A stretch of DNA of 6,662 nt, taken from positions 1-6,662 of the forward strand of contig NZ_JAIVFR010000367.1 in assembly GCF_020829685.1 (NCBI RefSeq), given 5' to 3'. This document shows positions 1 through 6,140 of this stretch, piece by piece (position 1 is the first letter of the stretch; the number at the start of each line of letters is the position of its first letter). The translations under genes and the position numbers were made by a program. The notes beneath the pieces were generated by a model. It saw nothing but the letters and a program-made list of their open reading frames with translations. It did no database searches and was not told the DNA's origin. Source of the DNA: Nostoc sp. CHAB 5715. GTDB taxonomy: Bacteria; Cyanobacteriota; Cyanobacteriia; Cyanobacteriales; Nostocaceae.

Positions 1-3000
1 AAAGCATTAATACCTTCTTGAGAAGTCATTCCTACTTTGAGGGTTTCTTCGTCACGTATCTGCTTAATTTCATCTGGCACTACAGTTTCTACCGCCATTC
101 CTACTTGCCAAGTACACCAATTAATTGATATTGTCAATTGGTTTGATTCGTAAGCACAATAGTGAGCGTATGCGTCAAGAAAAGCATTTGCAGCGCAATA
201 ATCTACTTGTCCCAAGTCTCTCAGTATAGAACTGTGGGATGAACAAAGTACAAAGAAATCCAATTTGGAATCTTTTAAAACTTTCTCTAGTACTAGCGTT
301 CCCCTGACTTTTGCTGCGAGTACGCTATTTGCCATTTCCTTTGTCTTGAGTTGAATCATGCCACCTGGAGCAATACCTGCTGCATGAATGACACCATCGA
401 TACGACCAAATTGTTTGCACGCTTGAGCAACTACTGCTTGCATTTCCTCAAGATTAGCTACATCGGCACTGTGAACTTGAACGATCGACCCTAATTTCTC
501 AAGTGCCAGAGCTTTTTCAATTTTACGGCTAACACTATCTTGCTTATTATGAGTTTCTAACCATTGTTGCCACTGTGAGCGTTCAAGCAGTCCTTTTCGT
601 CCAACAAGAATTAATTTAGTATGTGCTGTCTGAGTTAGATTTTCTGCTAAAGCCAAACCAATACCACCAAGTCCCCCGGTAATTAAGTAAACTCCTCCTT
701 CTCTTACCTTAGATTTACTCGCAATGTCTCGATCTAGCTGCACAGGTTCAAAAGTTTGCACCCAACGATGATGACCTCGATAGCCTACTATGTCATCGCT
801 GTCATCGCTTGTTTGGGAACTAATTTCTGTGACAAGAGAATCTATGAGTTTTGGTGCTGCTGGGTTTTTGCAAGAAGGAATTACTATGTCAATAGTAGAG
901 CAAGTTATCTTCGGGTATTCTTTGGGAATTACCTTACACGGCCCTAGTAATGTTGATTTTTCAGGACATAAGCTATCTTCGCCAGTTACATCATGTACAT
1001 TACTTGTTACAATTGTTAACTTCAAAGTATCGGAAATATTCCGCCTTCCCAAAGCTTGCGTTAGAAATAGCAGACTCCAGAAACCCAAATTTTGCGTATC
1101 TTCAAAAAACTGATGCGATGATTCTGTTTGTTCTATCACCTTATAGGAGGATAAGGTATCATTTGCCGTAACGCTCCAAAAGTGAGCGATCGCATTTGGG
1201 TTTAAATCCAATATGCTAAGTTCTGTCAGCAATGTATCATAATTACTACTGGATTGGGGATTAATTGCGTAAGCGCGATCGCCTAACTTGGTAAATTGCT
1301 CTCCAATTACTACAGTTATGACATTATGACCCTGTAATTCCAGCTGCTGTGCAACTTGCGAACCAACTCCAAGAGTATCAACAAACACTAAGCAACATAG
1401 TTTTTGTGATGATTTTAATGGTAAGTGGGGAGAGCGCTTCCAGGAAGGGATGTAAAACCAGTCGGCAATATTCGGTTTTTTGTGTAATGTTTGTTGTGAT
1501 GGTGTAGCCAAGGCAGCTTCAGGATTGACATCAATCCAGTAACGCTGACGTTCAAATGGATAGGTTGGTAAAGGAATGCGAGCGCGTTGTTCATTGGTAT
1601 AAAAACCAGACCAATCTACTTCTACCCCAGCCAGCCAAAGGCGACCCAATGTATTCATTAAAAAGGCCATATCTGACTGTTGCTCATAGGAGTGCCGTAG
1701 GGTGGGGAGCATCACCGATTTAGCTCTATCGTCACCTTCTAGACATTGGGATGCGAAACTAATTAATGCTTGACCAGGGCCAACCTCTAATAAAATTGGA
1801 TTGTCTTTTTGCCATAACTGCTGCACTCCCTCAGCAAAGCGTACTGCTTGACAGAGGTGCTTCACCCAATAACTGGGATCTGTTGCTTGCTTTGCTGTAA
1901 TCCATGTTCCTGTGACGTTAGAAATATAGGGAATTTTCGGGGGTTTCAGGCTAAATGTTTTGACTAAATCACCAAAGGCAGGTGCGATCGCCTCCATCAT
2001 CGCAGAATGGAAAGCGTGAGATGTCTGCAAACGCTTACCAATTAAATTTTGCTCGCCCAGTTGTCGTTCCCATTCCTCCACTGCATCCTTGGCACCTGCA
2101 ATCACACACAACGATGACCCGTTGATTGCAGACATGGAAATTTTTTCATTCAAGAAGGGCTGTATCTCTTCTTCTGAAAGCGGTACTGCCAGCATCGCCC
2201 CTTCTGGCAACTCTTCAATCATTTGCGCTCTTCTAGCTACTAAGGTTAAAGCATCTTCAACAGACAAAACCTCGGCTAGAGTTGCTGCTACATATTCCCC
2301 GATGCTGTAGCCAATCATCGCCGCAGGAAGGATTCCCCAGGATATCCACAGTTGAGCTAAAGCATATTCAACAACAAATATAGCTGGTTGGGTGAGAACG
2401 GTTTGATTCAGTAGATATGTTGCACGCAACGTCTGTGCATCTGCTGGTTCCTGACCACGACCTAACATTTTTCGTAAATCTAACCCGCTTGAAGGGGTAT
2501 TTTGTTTTTGCTTGCTGCCATTCTCGCTGTTTCTGTTGGGATACAATATATCTCGCAAATCTAGACCAAGGAGCGGTTTGAGGAGTTCGCAACATTGGTC
2601 AACTGACATACGAAATGTTGGCTCAGTTTGGTAAAGCTCAAGAGCCATATCAAGATAGTGAGTTCCTAGTCCAGAAAACATAAAGGCAACAGAACGTTGC
2701 TGAGTTTTCTGAGTATTCGTAATAACCCGCCTTGGGTCTTGAAGTGCATTTACAGCATCTTGAATATCTCGGCAGACAACTGTCCGTTGATAGTCGAAGG
2801 CCTTGCGCCCAACCTGCAATGTGTAAGCCGCATCAGCAAGATTTAAATCAGGATGTTCTTGAAAATAGTTAGCTAAATTTGTTGTCGCCGTTTCCAGTGC
2901 GGAACTGGTTTTGGCGGATAGCATTAATAATTGCCAAGGTCGAGAGGGGATAGAAGTTTCGACAACCGGGGCTTCTTCGAGAACTACATGGGCATTGGTT

Positions 3001-4283
3001 CCCCCTAGTCCAAAGGAACTAACTCCAGCACGTCGGGGAGTACCATTACTTTGCCACTCGGCAAGTTTGGTATTGACATAGAAAGGACTGTTAGCAAAGT
3101 CAATTTCGGGATTAGGCTCAGTAAAGTGTAAACTCGGAGGTATTTGTTTGTGCTTCAGGGCTAAAACCGTTTTAATCAGTCCTGCAATCCCAGCAGCAGC
3201 ATCCAAATGTCCAATGTTGGTTTTAACCGAACCGATGGCACAGAAGCCTTTCTTTTGGGTAGTTAAGCGAAAAGCTTGCGTTAGGGCGGCAATTTCAATC
3301 GGGTCTCCTAAAGCTGTTCCGGTTCCGTGAGTTTCAATATAAGTAATAGTTTCCGGTTCGACCTCGGCTATTAATTGGGCTGTTCTAATTGCCTTTGCTT
3401 GGGTGTCGATGCGGGGTGCTGTATAGCTGACTTTGAATGAACCATCATTATTGATAGCTGAACCTTTGATTACAGCATGAATTGTATCGCGATCGCTCAA
3501 AGCATCTTCTAATCGCTTTAATACTACAATGCCGACACCCTCACCACCCACTGCTCCCTGGGCATTAGCATCAAATGCACGGCAATGTCCGTCAGGAGAA
3601 GCTATTCCCCCTTCTGTGTATAGATATCCAGCTTTTCTTTGTGCATTGATGGCAACGCCACCAGCTAAAGCGATATCACATTCACCATTGAGTAAGCTCA
3701 TGATAGCTAAATGGACGGCAACTAAAGATGTTGAACAAGCCGTTTGAACTGTGTAACTAGGCCCAGTTAGATTAAGCTTATAAGAAGTACGTGTACAAAG
3801 GAAATCTTTCTCACAAGCTATCATTAATTGTTGTCCATCTACTGATATAGCCTTTTGATTTGAGTAAACATTGAGTAAGTAGGCATTCAAGTTACATCCT
3901 GCGAACACACCTATTGGACATTTCTCTATTCCAGATTTATATCCTGCATTTTCTAAAGCTTCCCATGCACACTCCAAAAAAATGCGGTGCTGTGGGTCAG
4001 TGATTTCTGCTTCTCTGGGATTAAATGCAAAAAAAGAAGCATCAAATAATTCGGCATCTTCTATGACACCATTTGCTTTAACATAGTTTTGGGAACTGAG
4101 AAGTTCTTGATCTATTCCTGCTTCCAACAGTTCTTCGTCACTGAAAAAAGAGATTGATTCTATGCCATTTTGAAGATTATTCCAGAATTCATCAATGTTT
4201 TTCGCTCCAGGAAATCTTCCTGACAATCCAATAATCGCTATTTCCGAGCCGTTATTAGAAGTTGATGCTGTTGGAATAGTCAT
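1..4283 (-). CDS. Modular type I polyketide synthase, KS-AT-KR (3' end outside window)
   Basis: Extension module of an assembly line: it should condense an incoming chain with malonate and reduce the beta-keto group. It is open for 1427 codons to the left edge with no stop. The KS spans about residues 14-437, with Cys183 in TACSTS, His319 in ETHGTGT and His359 in NIGH. The AT spans about 530-840, with Ser660 in GYSIGE and HAFH at 756-759, the malonyl-type signature. A post-AT linker ending in PFERQRYW lies near 905-915. The KR structural half starts around FYIPSW (943-948). The KR catalytic half has TGGLGGIG at 1202-1209 and a full tetrad Lys1325, Ser1349, Tyr1362, Asn1366. There is no DH or ER between AT and KR, and a carrier domain is expected past the edge. 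The ATG at 4283 lies directly before the KS; AAGGA at 4296-4300 is 12 nt upstream, a rather long spacing. The carrier-domain gene sits 116 bp upstream on the same strand, so co-transcription is likely. The product is not identifiable from this window. Confidence 0.95.
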   Translation of the reverse strand, partial: MTIPTASTSNNGSEIAIIGLSGRFPGAKNIDEFWNNLQNGIESISFFSDEELLEAGIDQELLSSQNYVKANGVIEDAELFDASFFAFNPREAEITDPQHRIFLECAWEALENAGYKSGIEKCPIGVFAGCNLNAYLLNVYSNQKAISVDGQQLMIACEKDFLCTRTSYKLNLTGPSYTVQTACSTSLVAVHLAIMSLLNGECDIALAGGVAINAQRKAGYLYTEGGIASPDGHCRAFDANAQGAVGGEGVGIVVLKRLEDALSDRDTIHAVIKGSAINNDGSFKVSYTAPRIDTQAKAIRTAQLIAEVEPETITYIETHGTGTALGDPIEIAALTQAFRLTTQKKGFCAIGSVKTNIGHLDAAAGIAGLIKTVLALKHKQIPPSLHFTEPNPEIDFANSPFYVNTKLAEWQSNGTPRRAGVSSFGLGGTNAHVVLEEAPVVETSIPSRPWQLLMLSAKTSSALETATTNLANYFQEHPDLNLADAAYTLQVGRKAFDYQRTVVCRDIQDAVNALQDPRRVITNTQKTQQRSVAFMFSGLGTHYLDMALELYQTEPTFRMSVDQCCELLKPLLGLDLRDILYPNRNSENGSKQKQNTPSSGLDLRKMLGRGQEPADAQTLRATYLLNQTVLTQPAIFVVEYALAQLWISWGILPAAMIGYSIGEYVAATLAEVLSVEDALTLVARRAQMIEELPEGAMLAVPLSEEEIQPFLNEKISMSAINGSSLCVIAGAKDAVEEWERQLGEQNLIGKRLQTSHAFHSAMMEAIAPAFGDLVKTFSLKPPKIPYISNVTGTWITAKQATDPSYWVKHLCQAVRFAEGVQQLWQKDNPILLEVGPGQALISFASQCLEGDDRAKSVMLPTLRHSYEQQSDMAFLMNTLGRLWLAGVEVDWSGFYTNEQRARIPLPTYPFERQRYWIDVNPEAALATPSQQTLHKKPNIADWFYIPSWKRSPHLPLKSSQKLCCLVFVDTLGVGSQVAQQLELQGHNVITVVIGEQFTKLGDRAYAINPQSSSNYDTLLTELSILDLNPNAIAHFWSVTANDTLSSYKVIEQTESSHQFFEDTQNLGFWSLLFLTQALGRRNISDTLKLTIVTSNVHDVTGEDSLCPEKSTLLGPCKVIPKEYPKITCSTIDIVIPSCKNPAAPKLIDSLVTEISSQTSDDSDDIVGYRGHHRWVQTFEPVQLDRDIASKSKVREGGVYLITGGLGGIGLALAENLTQTAHTKLILVGRKGLLERSQWQQWLETHNKQDSVSRKIEKALALEKLGSIVQVHSADVANLEEMQAVVAQACKQFGRIDGVIHAAGIAPGGMIQLKTKEMANSVLAAKVRGTLVLEKVLKDSKLDFFVLCSSHSSILRDLGQVDYCAANAFLDAYAHYCAYESNQLTISINWCTWQVGMAVETVVPDEIKQIRDEETLKVGMTSQEGINA

Positions 4284-4399
4284 TTTCTCAATTATTCCTT
4301 GAATCTTTTTAAAACAATTACTTCTTCAAACTTGTTTATTGAGCATCTGCAACTTGAGGTAAATCCAGAAGCCAAAACACCAGTTAATCTTAATAAATA

Positions 4400-5062
4400 T
4401 TAAATATTTGAAACAGATTTTATTTTTTGCAGACGCTTTCTTTGTTGGGTTTTTCCATCTGCTATTCTTTCGTCCATACTAGCCATAATATCATAAGATG
4501 GTTGTTGATTTTCCATCTGATTAAAATAATTCGCTAAAGAGTTGATAGTCGGGTATCTAAATAAATCGAGAAGAGATAAATCTCGTTTCCAAACCCCGCG
4601 TAACTTGCTATGAACTTGAAGTAAAAGCAGCGAATGACCACCTAGTTCAAAGAAGTTATCATGAATTCCTACGTCTTCAAGTTTAAGTAAATTTTTCCAG
4701 AGTTCAGCTATAGTTTGCTCTATTTCAGTTTTGGGTGGCTGATAAATAAAACTCGTGCCAAAATCCCCTTTTGTTAAAATTCGCCATAGCCATAGCCAAA
4801 ATTGCTCTGGCCAAGACTTATCCAAACCAAACTGCCGCTTGATTTCTTCGATTCTTTCTGGCGATATCTTTGGGTTTTGCCGCAGCGTATCTACATAATC
4901 TCCTGGAGCGAGTTGAATAATGAAAAACGACAACGCTGACGCCAACAACAAAGTCAATAGTGCCTGCAATACCCGCTTTCCCACATAAACAAAAGTTTCA
5001 CTCGTGACTAGCGTTATTAGCCAATCCCGACCTGTATCCAAGGAAATTTTCGTAGATGTCAT
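4400..5062 (-). CDS. Chimera: N-terminal ABC permease fragment fused to NRPS-type carrier domain
   Basis: Numbered from the ATG at 5062 (220 aa). Residues about 20-108 resemble the N-terminus of a DppB/OppB-type peptide permease: KRVLQALLTLLLAS opens the first membrane helix (about 31-51), followed by QLAPGDY, ISPERIEEIKRQFGLD and KGDFGTSFIYQ. A full permease has about 300 residues and six helices; everything after the first extracytoplasmic segment is absent. From PPKTEIEQTI (about 109) the protein is a complete peptidyl carrier domain, with DNFFELGGHSLL and phosphopantetheine site Ser144, then a basic tail ending in TQQRKRLQKIK. The join is in frame. The frame stays open to an ATG at 5152, but those 30 extra residues are encoded by heptamer repeats and an interspersed repeat, so I prefer 5062. 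Three ATGs (5152, 5131, 5062) each have AAAGGACA just upstream. It could be a decaying scar, a membrane-tethered carrier, or an assembly error. Confidence 0.85.
   Translation of the reverse strand: MTSTKISLDTGRDWLITLVTSETFVYVGKRVLQALLTLLLASALSFFIIQLAPGDYVDTLRQNPKISPERIEEIKRQFGLDKSWPEQFWLWLWRILTKGDFGTSFIYQPPKTEIEQTIAELWKNLLKLEDVGIHDNFFELGGHSLLLLQVHSKLRGVWKRDLSLLDLFRYPTINSLANYFNQMENQQPSYDIMASMDERIADGKTQQRKRLQKIKSVSNI
4733..4745 (-). other. Fusion junction between permease and carrier-domain coding sequence
   Basis: Upstream of about 4739 the protein reads as permease (GTSFIYQ); downstream it reads as the start of a carrier domain (PPKTEIEQTI). The boundary is placed by recalled family sequence patterns and is uncertain by a few codons. 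No repeat or insertion-sequence end is visible at the join, which favours a simple illegitimate recombination or deletion over a transposon-mediated event. Confidence 0.6.
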
Positions 5063-5079
5063 TTGTCCTTTGTCACTTG
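5058..5079. repeat. Heptamer (STRR-type) repeat, left segment
   Basis: Three 7-bp units in phase on the plus strand: GTCATTT, GTCCTTT, GTCACTT (5058-5078). Read on the minus strand they give the AAGTGAC-AAAGGAC-AAATGAC pattern typical of Nostoc-group short tandem repeats. The segment covers the preferred start codon of the chimeric gene (5060-5062) and supplies its AAAGGA Shine-Dalgarno-like sequence. Confidence 0.7.
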
Positions 5080-5121
5080 TACTGAGCTTGTCCTGAGCGT
5101 AGTCGAAGGGCGAAGCCGAAG
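5080..5121. repeat. Interspersed repeat element within the heptamer array
   Basis: The stretch has ACTGAGCTTGTCCTGAGCG and then AGTCGAAGGGCGAAGCC. On the minus strand, in frame, it encodes the peptide SPFDYAQDKLST. From memory, this GAGCTTGTC/GTCGAAG sequence with its FDYAQDKL translation is a widespread non-coding repeat that is often swept into predicted N-termini. It interrupts the heptamer array, which continues on both sides. It is a repeat insertion, not part of the conserved permease protein. Confidence 0.6.
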
Positions 5122-5198
5122 TATTTGTCATCTGTCCTTTGTTATTTGTCATTTTGTCCTTTGCTAATGACTAATGACCAATGACAAATAACTAATAT
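5122..5198. repeat. Heptamer (STRR-type) repeat, right segment, up to the apt stop codon
   Basis: Degenerate 7-bp units run from about 5122, with units such as GTCATCT, GTCCTTT and GTTATTT. They end in CTAATGA, CTAATGA, CCAATGA, CAAATAA and CTAATAT at 5164-5198. One or two units carry an extra base. The last unit includes the apt stop codon (5192-5194), so the array abuts the end of apt directly. The ATGs at 5152 and 5131 lie inside it. Confidence 0.75.
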
Positions 5199-5710
5199 TC
5201 AATTAAAGAGATAATCGGCACGTCCGGCAGATATTTACGCCCTTCTAAATCCTGTAGCTCGATAATAAACCCAAATCCTACTAGTTCGCAGCCAATCTTC
5301 TGCACTAACTTTGCTGTTGCACTCGCAGTTCCACCCGTGGCAATCAAATCGTCCACAATTAAAACTCGGCTACCTGGCTGTAAACCGTCTTGATGCACTT
5401 CTAGGCAGTCCATACCATACTCTAGTTCATATTCAATTGAATGAACGGCTGCTGGTAACTTACCTTTTTTGCGGACGGGAATAAAACCAGTTCCTAATTT
5501 ATAAGCCAGAGGTGAACCAAAAATAAATCCCCTCGACTCTATACCAATGACATAATCCGCCGTTATCCCAGCTTCATTGCATTTTTGTGCTAGAAAGTCA
5601 ATAGTGTAGCGTAATCCCTCTGGATCGCGCAGCAGGGTAGTAATATCCCGAAATAAAATTCCGGGTTTAGGGAAATCTGGGATGTCACGAACGAGAGACT
5701 TCAAATCCAT
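5192..5710 (-). CDS. apt: Adenine phosphoribosyltransferase
   Basis: Purine salvage enzyme, cytoplasmic: adenine + PRPP gives AMP + diphosphate. From the ATG at 5710 it has 172 residues, the normal length for bacterial Apt. It opens with [20 protein letters not shown] (1-20) and FRDITTLL (20-27), the conserved Apt N-terminus. [10 protein letters not shown] follows at 56-65, then PVRKKGKLP at 78-86. The PRPP-binding loop [17 protein letters not shown] lies at 116-132, with the usual two acidic residues (Asp120, Asp121) and the ATGGT turn. The C-terminus is complete (ISLIEY). The frame is open 39 codons further up to 5827, but that stretch is repeat DNA with no Apt similarity, so 5710 is the start. 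No Shine-Dalgarno sequence precedes it; the upstream DNA is pyrimidine-rich on the coding strand. The gene is followed after a repeat array by the permease-carrier chimera on the same strand. Confidence 0.96.
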   Translation of the reverse strand: MDLKSLVRDIPDFPKPGILFRDITTLLRDPEGLRYTIDFLAQKCNEAGITADYVIGIESRGFIFGSPLAYKLGTGFIPVRKKGKLPAAVHSIEYELEYGMDCLEVHQDGLQPGSRVLIVDDLIATGGTASATAKLVQKIGCELVGFGFIIELQDLEGRKYLPDVPIISLIEY

Positions 5711-5723
5711 AAAATAGGAAATT

Positions 5724-5758
5724 GGGAATGGGGAATAGGGCATGGGGCATGGGGCATG
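5724..5758. repeat. Heptamer tandem repeat (GGGCATG type) just upstream of apt
   Basis: Five consecutive 7-bp units on the plus strand: GGGAATG, GGGAATA, then three exact GGGCATG copies (5738-5758), followed by decayed units to about 5775. The array begins 13 bp upstream of the apt start codon, so it lies in the apt leader. It matches the short tandemly repeated sequence class of heterocyst-forming cyanobacteria. Confidence 0.85.
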
Positions 5759-5803
5759 GTGAATCAGGAAATAGGGTAAATAAGGGGGACAAAAAAGGAT
5801 AAC

Positions 5804-5830
5804 TAATGCCCAATGCCCAATGTCCAATTT
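5804..5830. repeat. Heptamer tandem repeat (CAATGCC type), inverted relative to the neighbouring array
   Basis: Units TAATGCC, CAATGCC, CAATGTC and a partial CAATTT run from 5804 to 5830. On the minus strand this reads GGGCATTGGGCATTAG, so it is an inverted partner of the GGGCATG array about 45 bp to its left. The two arrays could fold back on each other (GGGCAT with ATGCCC) in DNA or in the apt leader transcript. Confidence 0.75.
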
Positions 5831-6007
5831 CAGATACCTGAAAAATCGTACACTATAATGTCATACGCTGGGGGTCGAGGCTGAAGCTTCGCCCTTTATT
5901 GACGATAATTAGAATCTAAATCAAGCTATAAGAGGTATTGGACTAAATAAATGAGGTGAATTAAGTTATGTTTTAAAATTTTGATTTCAATATAGATAGG
6001 GAAAACT

Positions 6008-6037
6008 TTGAGTAGAAAGAGTTAAGTAATGTATATA
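6008..6037 (+). promoter_or_regulatory. Possible sigma70-type promoter for the right-hand gene
   Basis: TTGAGT (6008-6013) is followed after 18 bp by TATATA (6032-6037), about 100 bp upstream of the ATG at 6141. The hexamers are close to consensus, but in AT-rich DNA such matches arise by chance, so this is a weak call. Confidence 0.25.
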
Positions 6038-6140
6038 TCAGGTAGTCATGCTACTGCTACAAGTTTAATGCTCAAGTCTTGGCTACCGATCTTAAATTTG
6101 TTTTATCTAGTCTGTTGGAACCGCACAAGGTATTTATAGA

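Larger units (their letters stand above)
5711..6140. other. Intergenic region between divergent apt and DUF3038-like gene
   Basis: This 430-bp stretch holds no gene I can support. Its left part is occupied by the two heptamer arrays. A TATAAT hexamer lies at 5854-5859 on the plus strand, overlapping TATAGT on the minus strand at 5852-5857, without a convincing -35 partner on either side. A perfect 8-bp palindrome GAAGCTTC lies at 5883-5890. It overlaps an 11-bp inverted match (5886-5896) to the interspersed repeat at 5106-5116. The remainder is AT-rich, and every ATG-initiated frame I followed there closes quickly. Promoters for both flanking genes presumably lie here. Confidence 0.7.

Noticed and set aside
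756..1171. Overlapping plus-strand open frames of 63, 107 and 73 codons
   Set aside because: They lie opposite the PKS linker and KR coding sequence, which reads through without a stop and carries conserved motifs. The plus-strand peptides resemble nothing I recognise.
690..1455. Possible dehydratase domain between AT and KR
   Set aside because: No HxxxGxxxxP-type dehydratase motif is seen. The segment starts with FYIPSW and fits the structural half of the KR.
2089..2310. Plus-strand open frame of 73 codons
   Set aside because: It is antisense to the AT active-site region of the PKS and is a shadow of its codon use.
2368..2595. Minus-strand open frame of 75 codons in another phase
   Set aside because: It overlaps the AT domain in a different frame from the PKS, which is clearly the coding frame here.
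3148..3747. Two plus-strand open frames of 60 and 72 codons
   Set aside because: Both are antisense to the conserved KS catalytic region (Cys183, His319 and His359 lie in or near them).
4284..4399. Possible terminator or small gene between the carrier gene and the PKS
   Set aside because: The 116 bp are AT-rich, with no convincing GC hairpin plus T-run and no frame of useful length. Only the AAGGA upstream of the PKS start is notable.
5711..5827. N-terminal extension of Apt by 39 residues
   Set aside because: The extension translates heptamer repeats and shows no Apt similarity. The conserved Apt N-terminus starts exactly at the ATG at 5710.
5724..5830. Possible CRISPR array
   Set aside because: The repeats are 7-bp units in direct tandem with no spacers, which fits short tandem repeats and not CRISPR.
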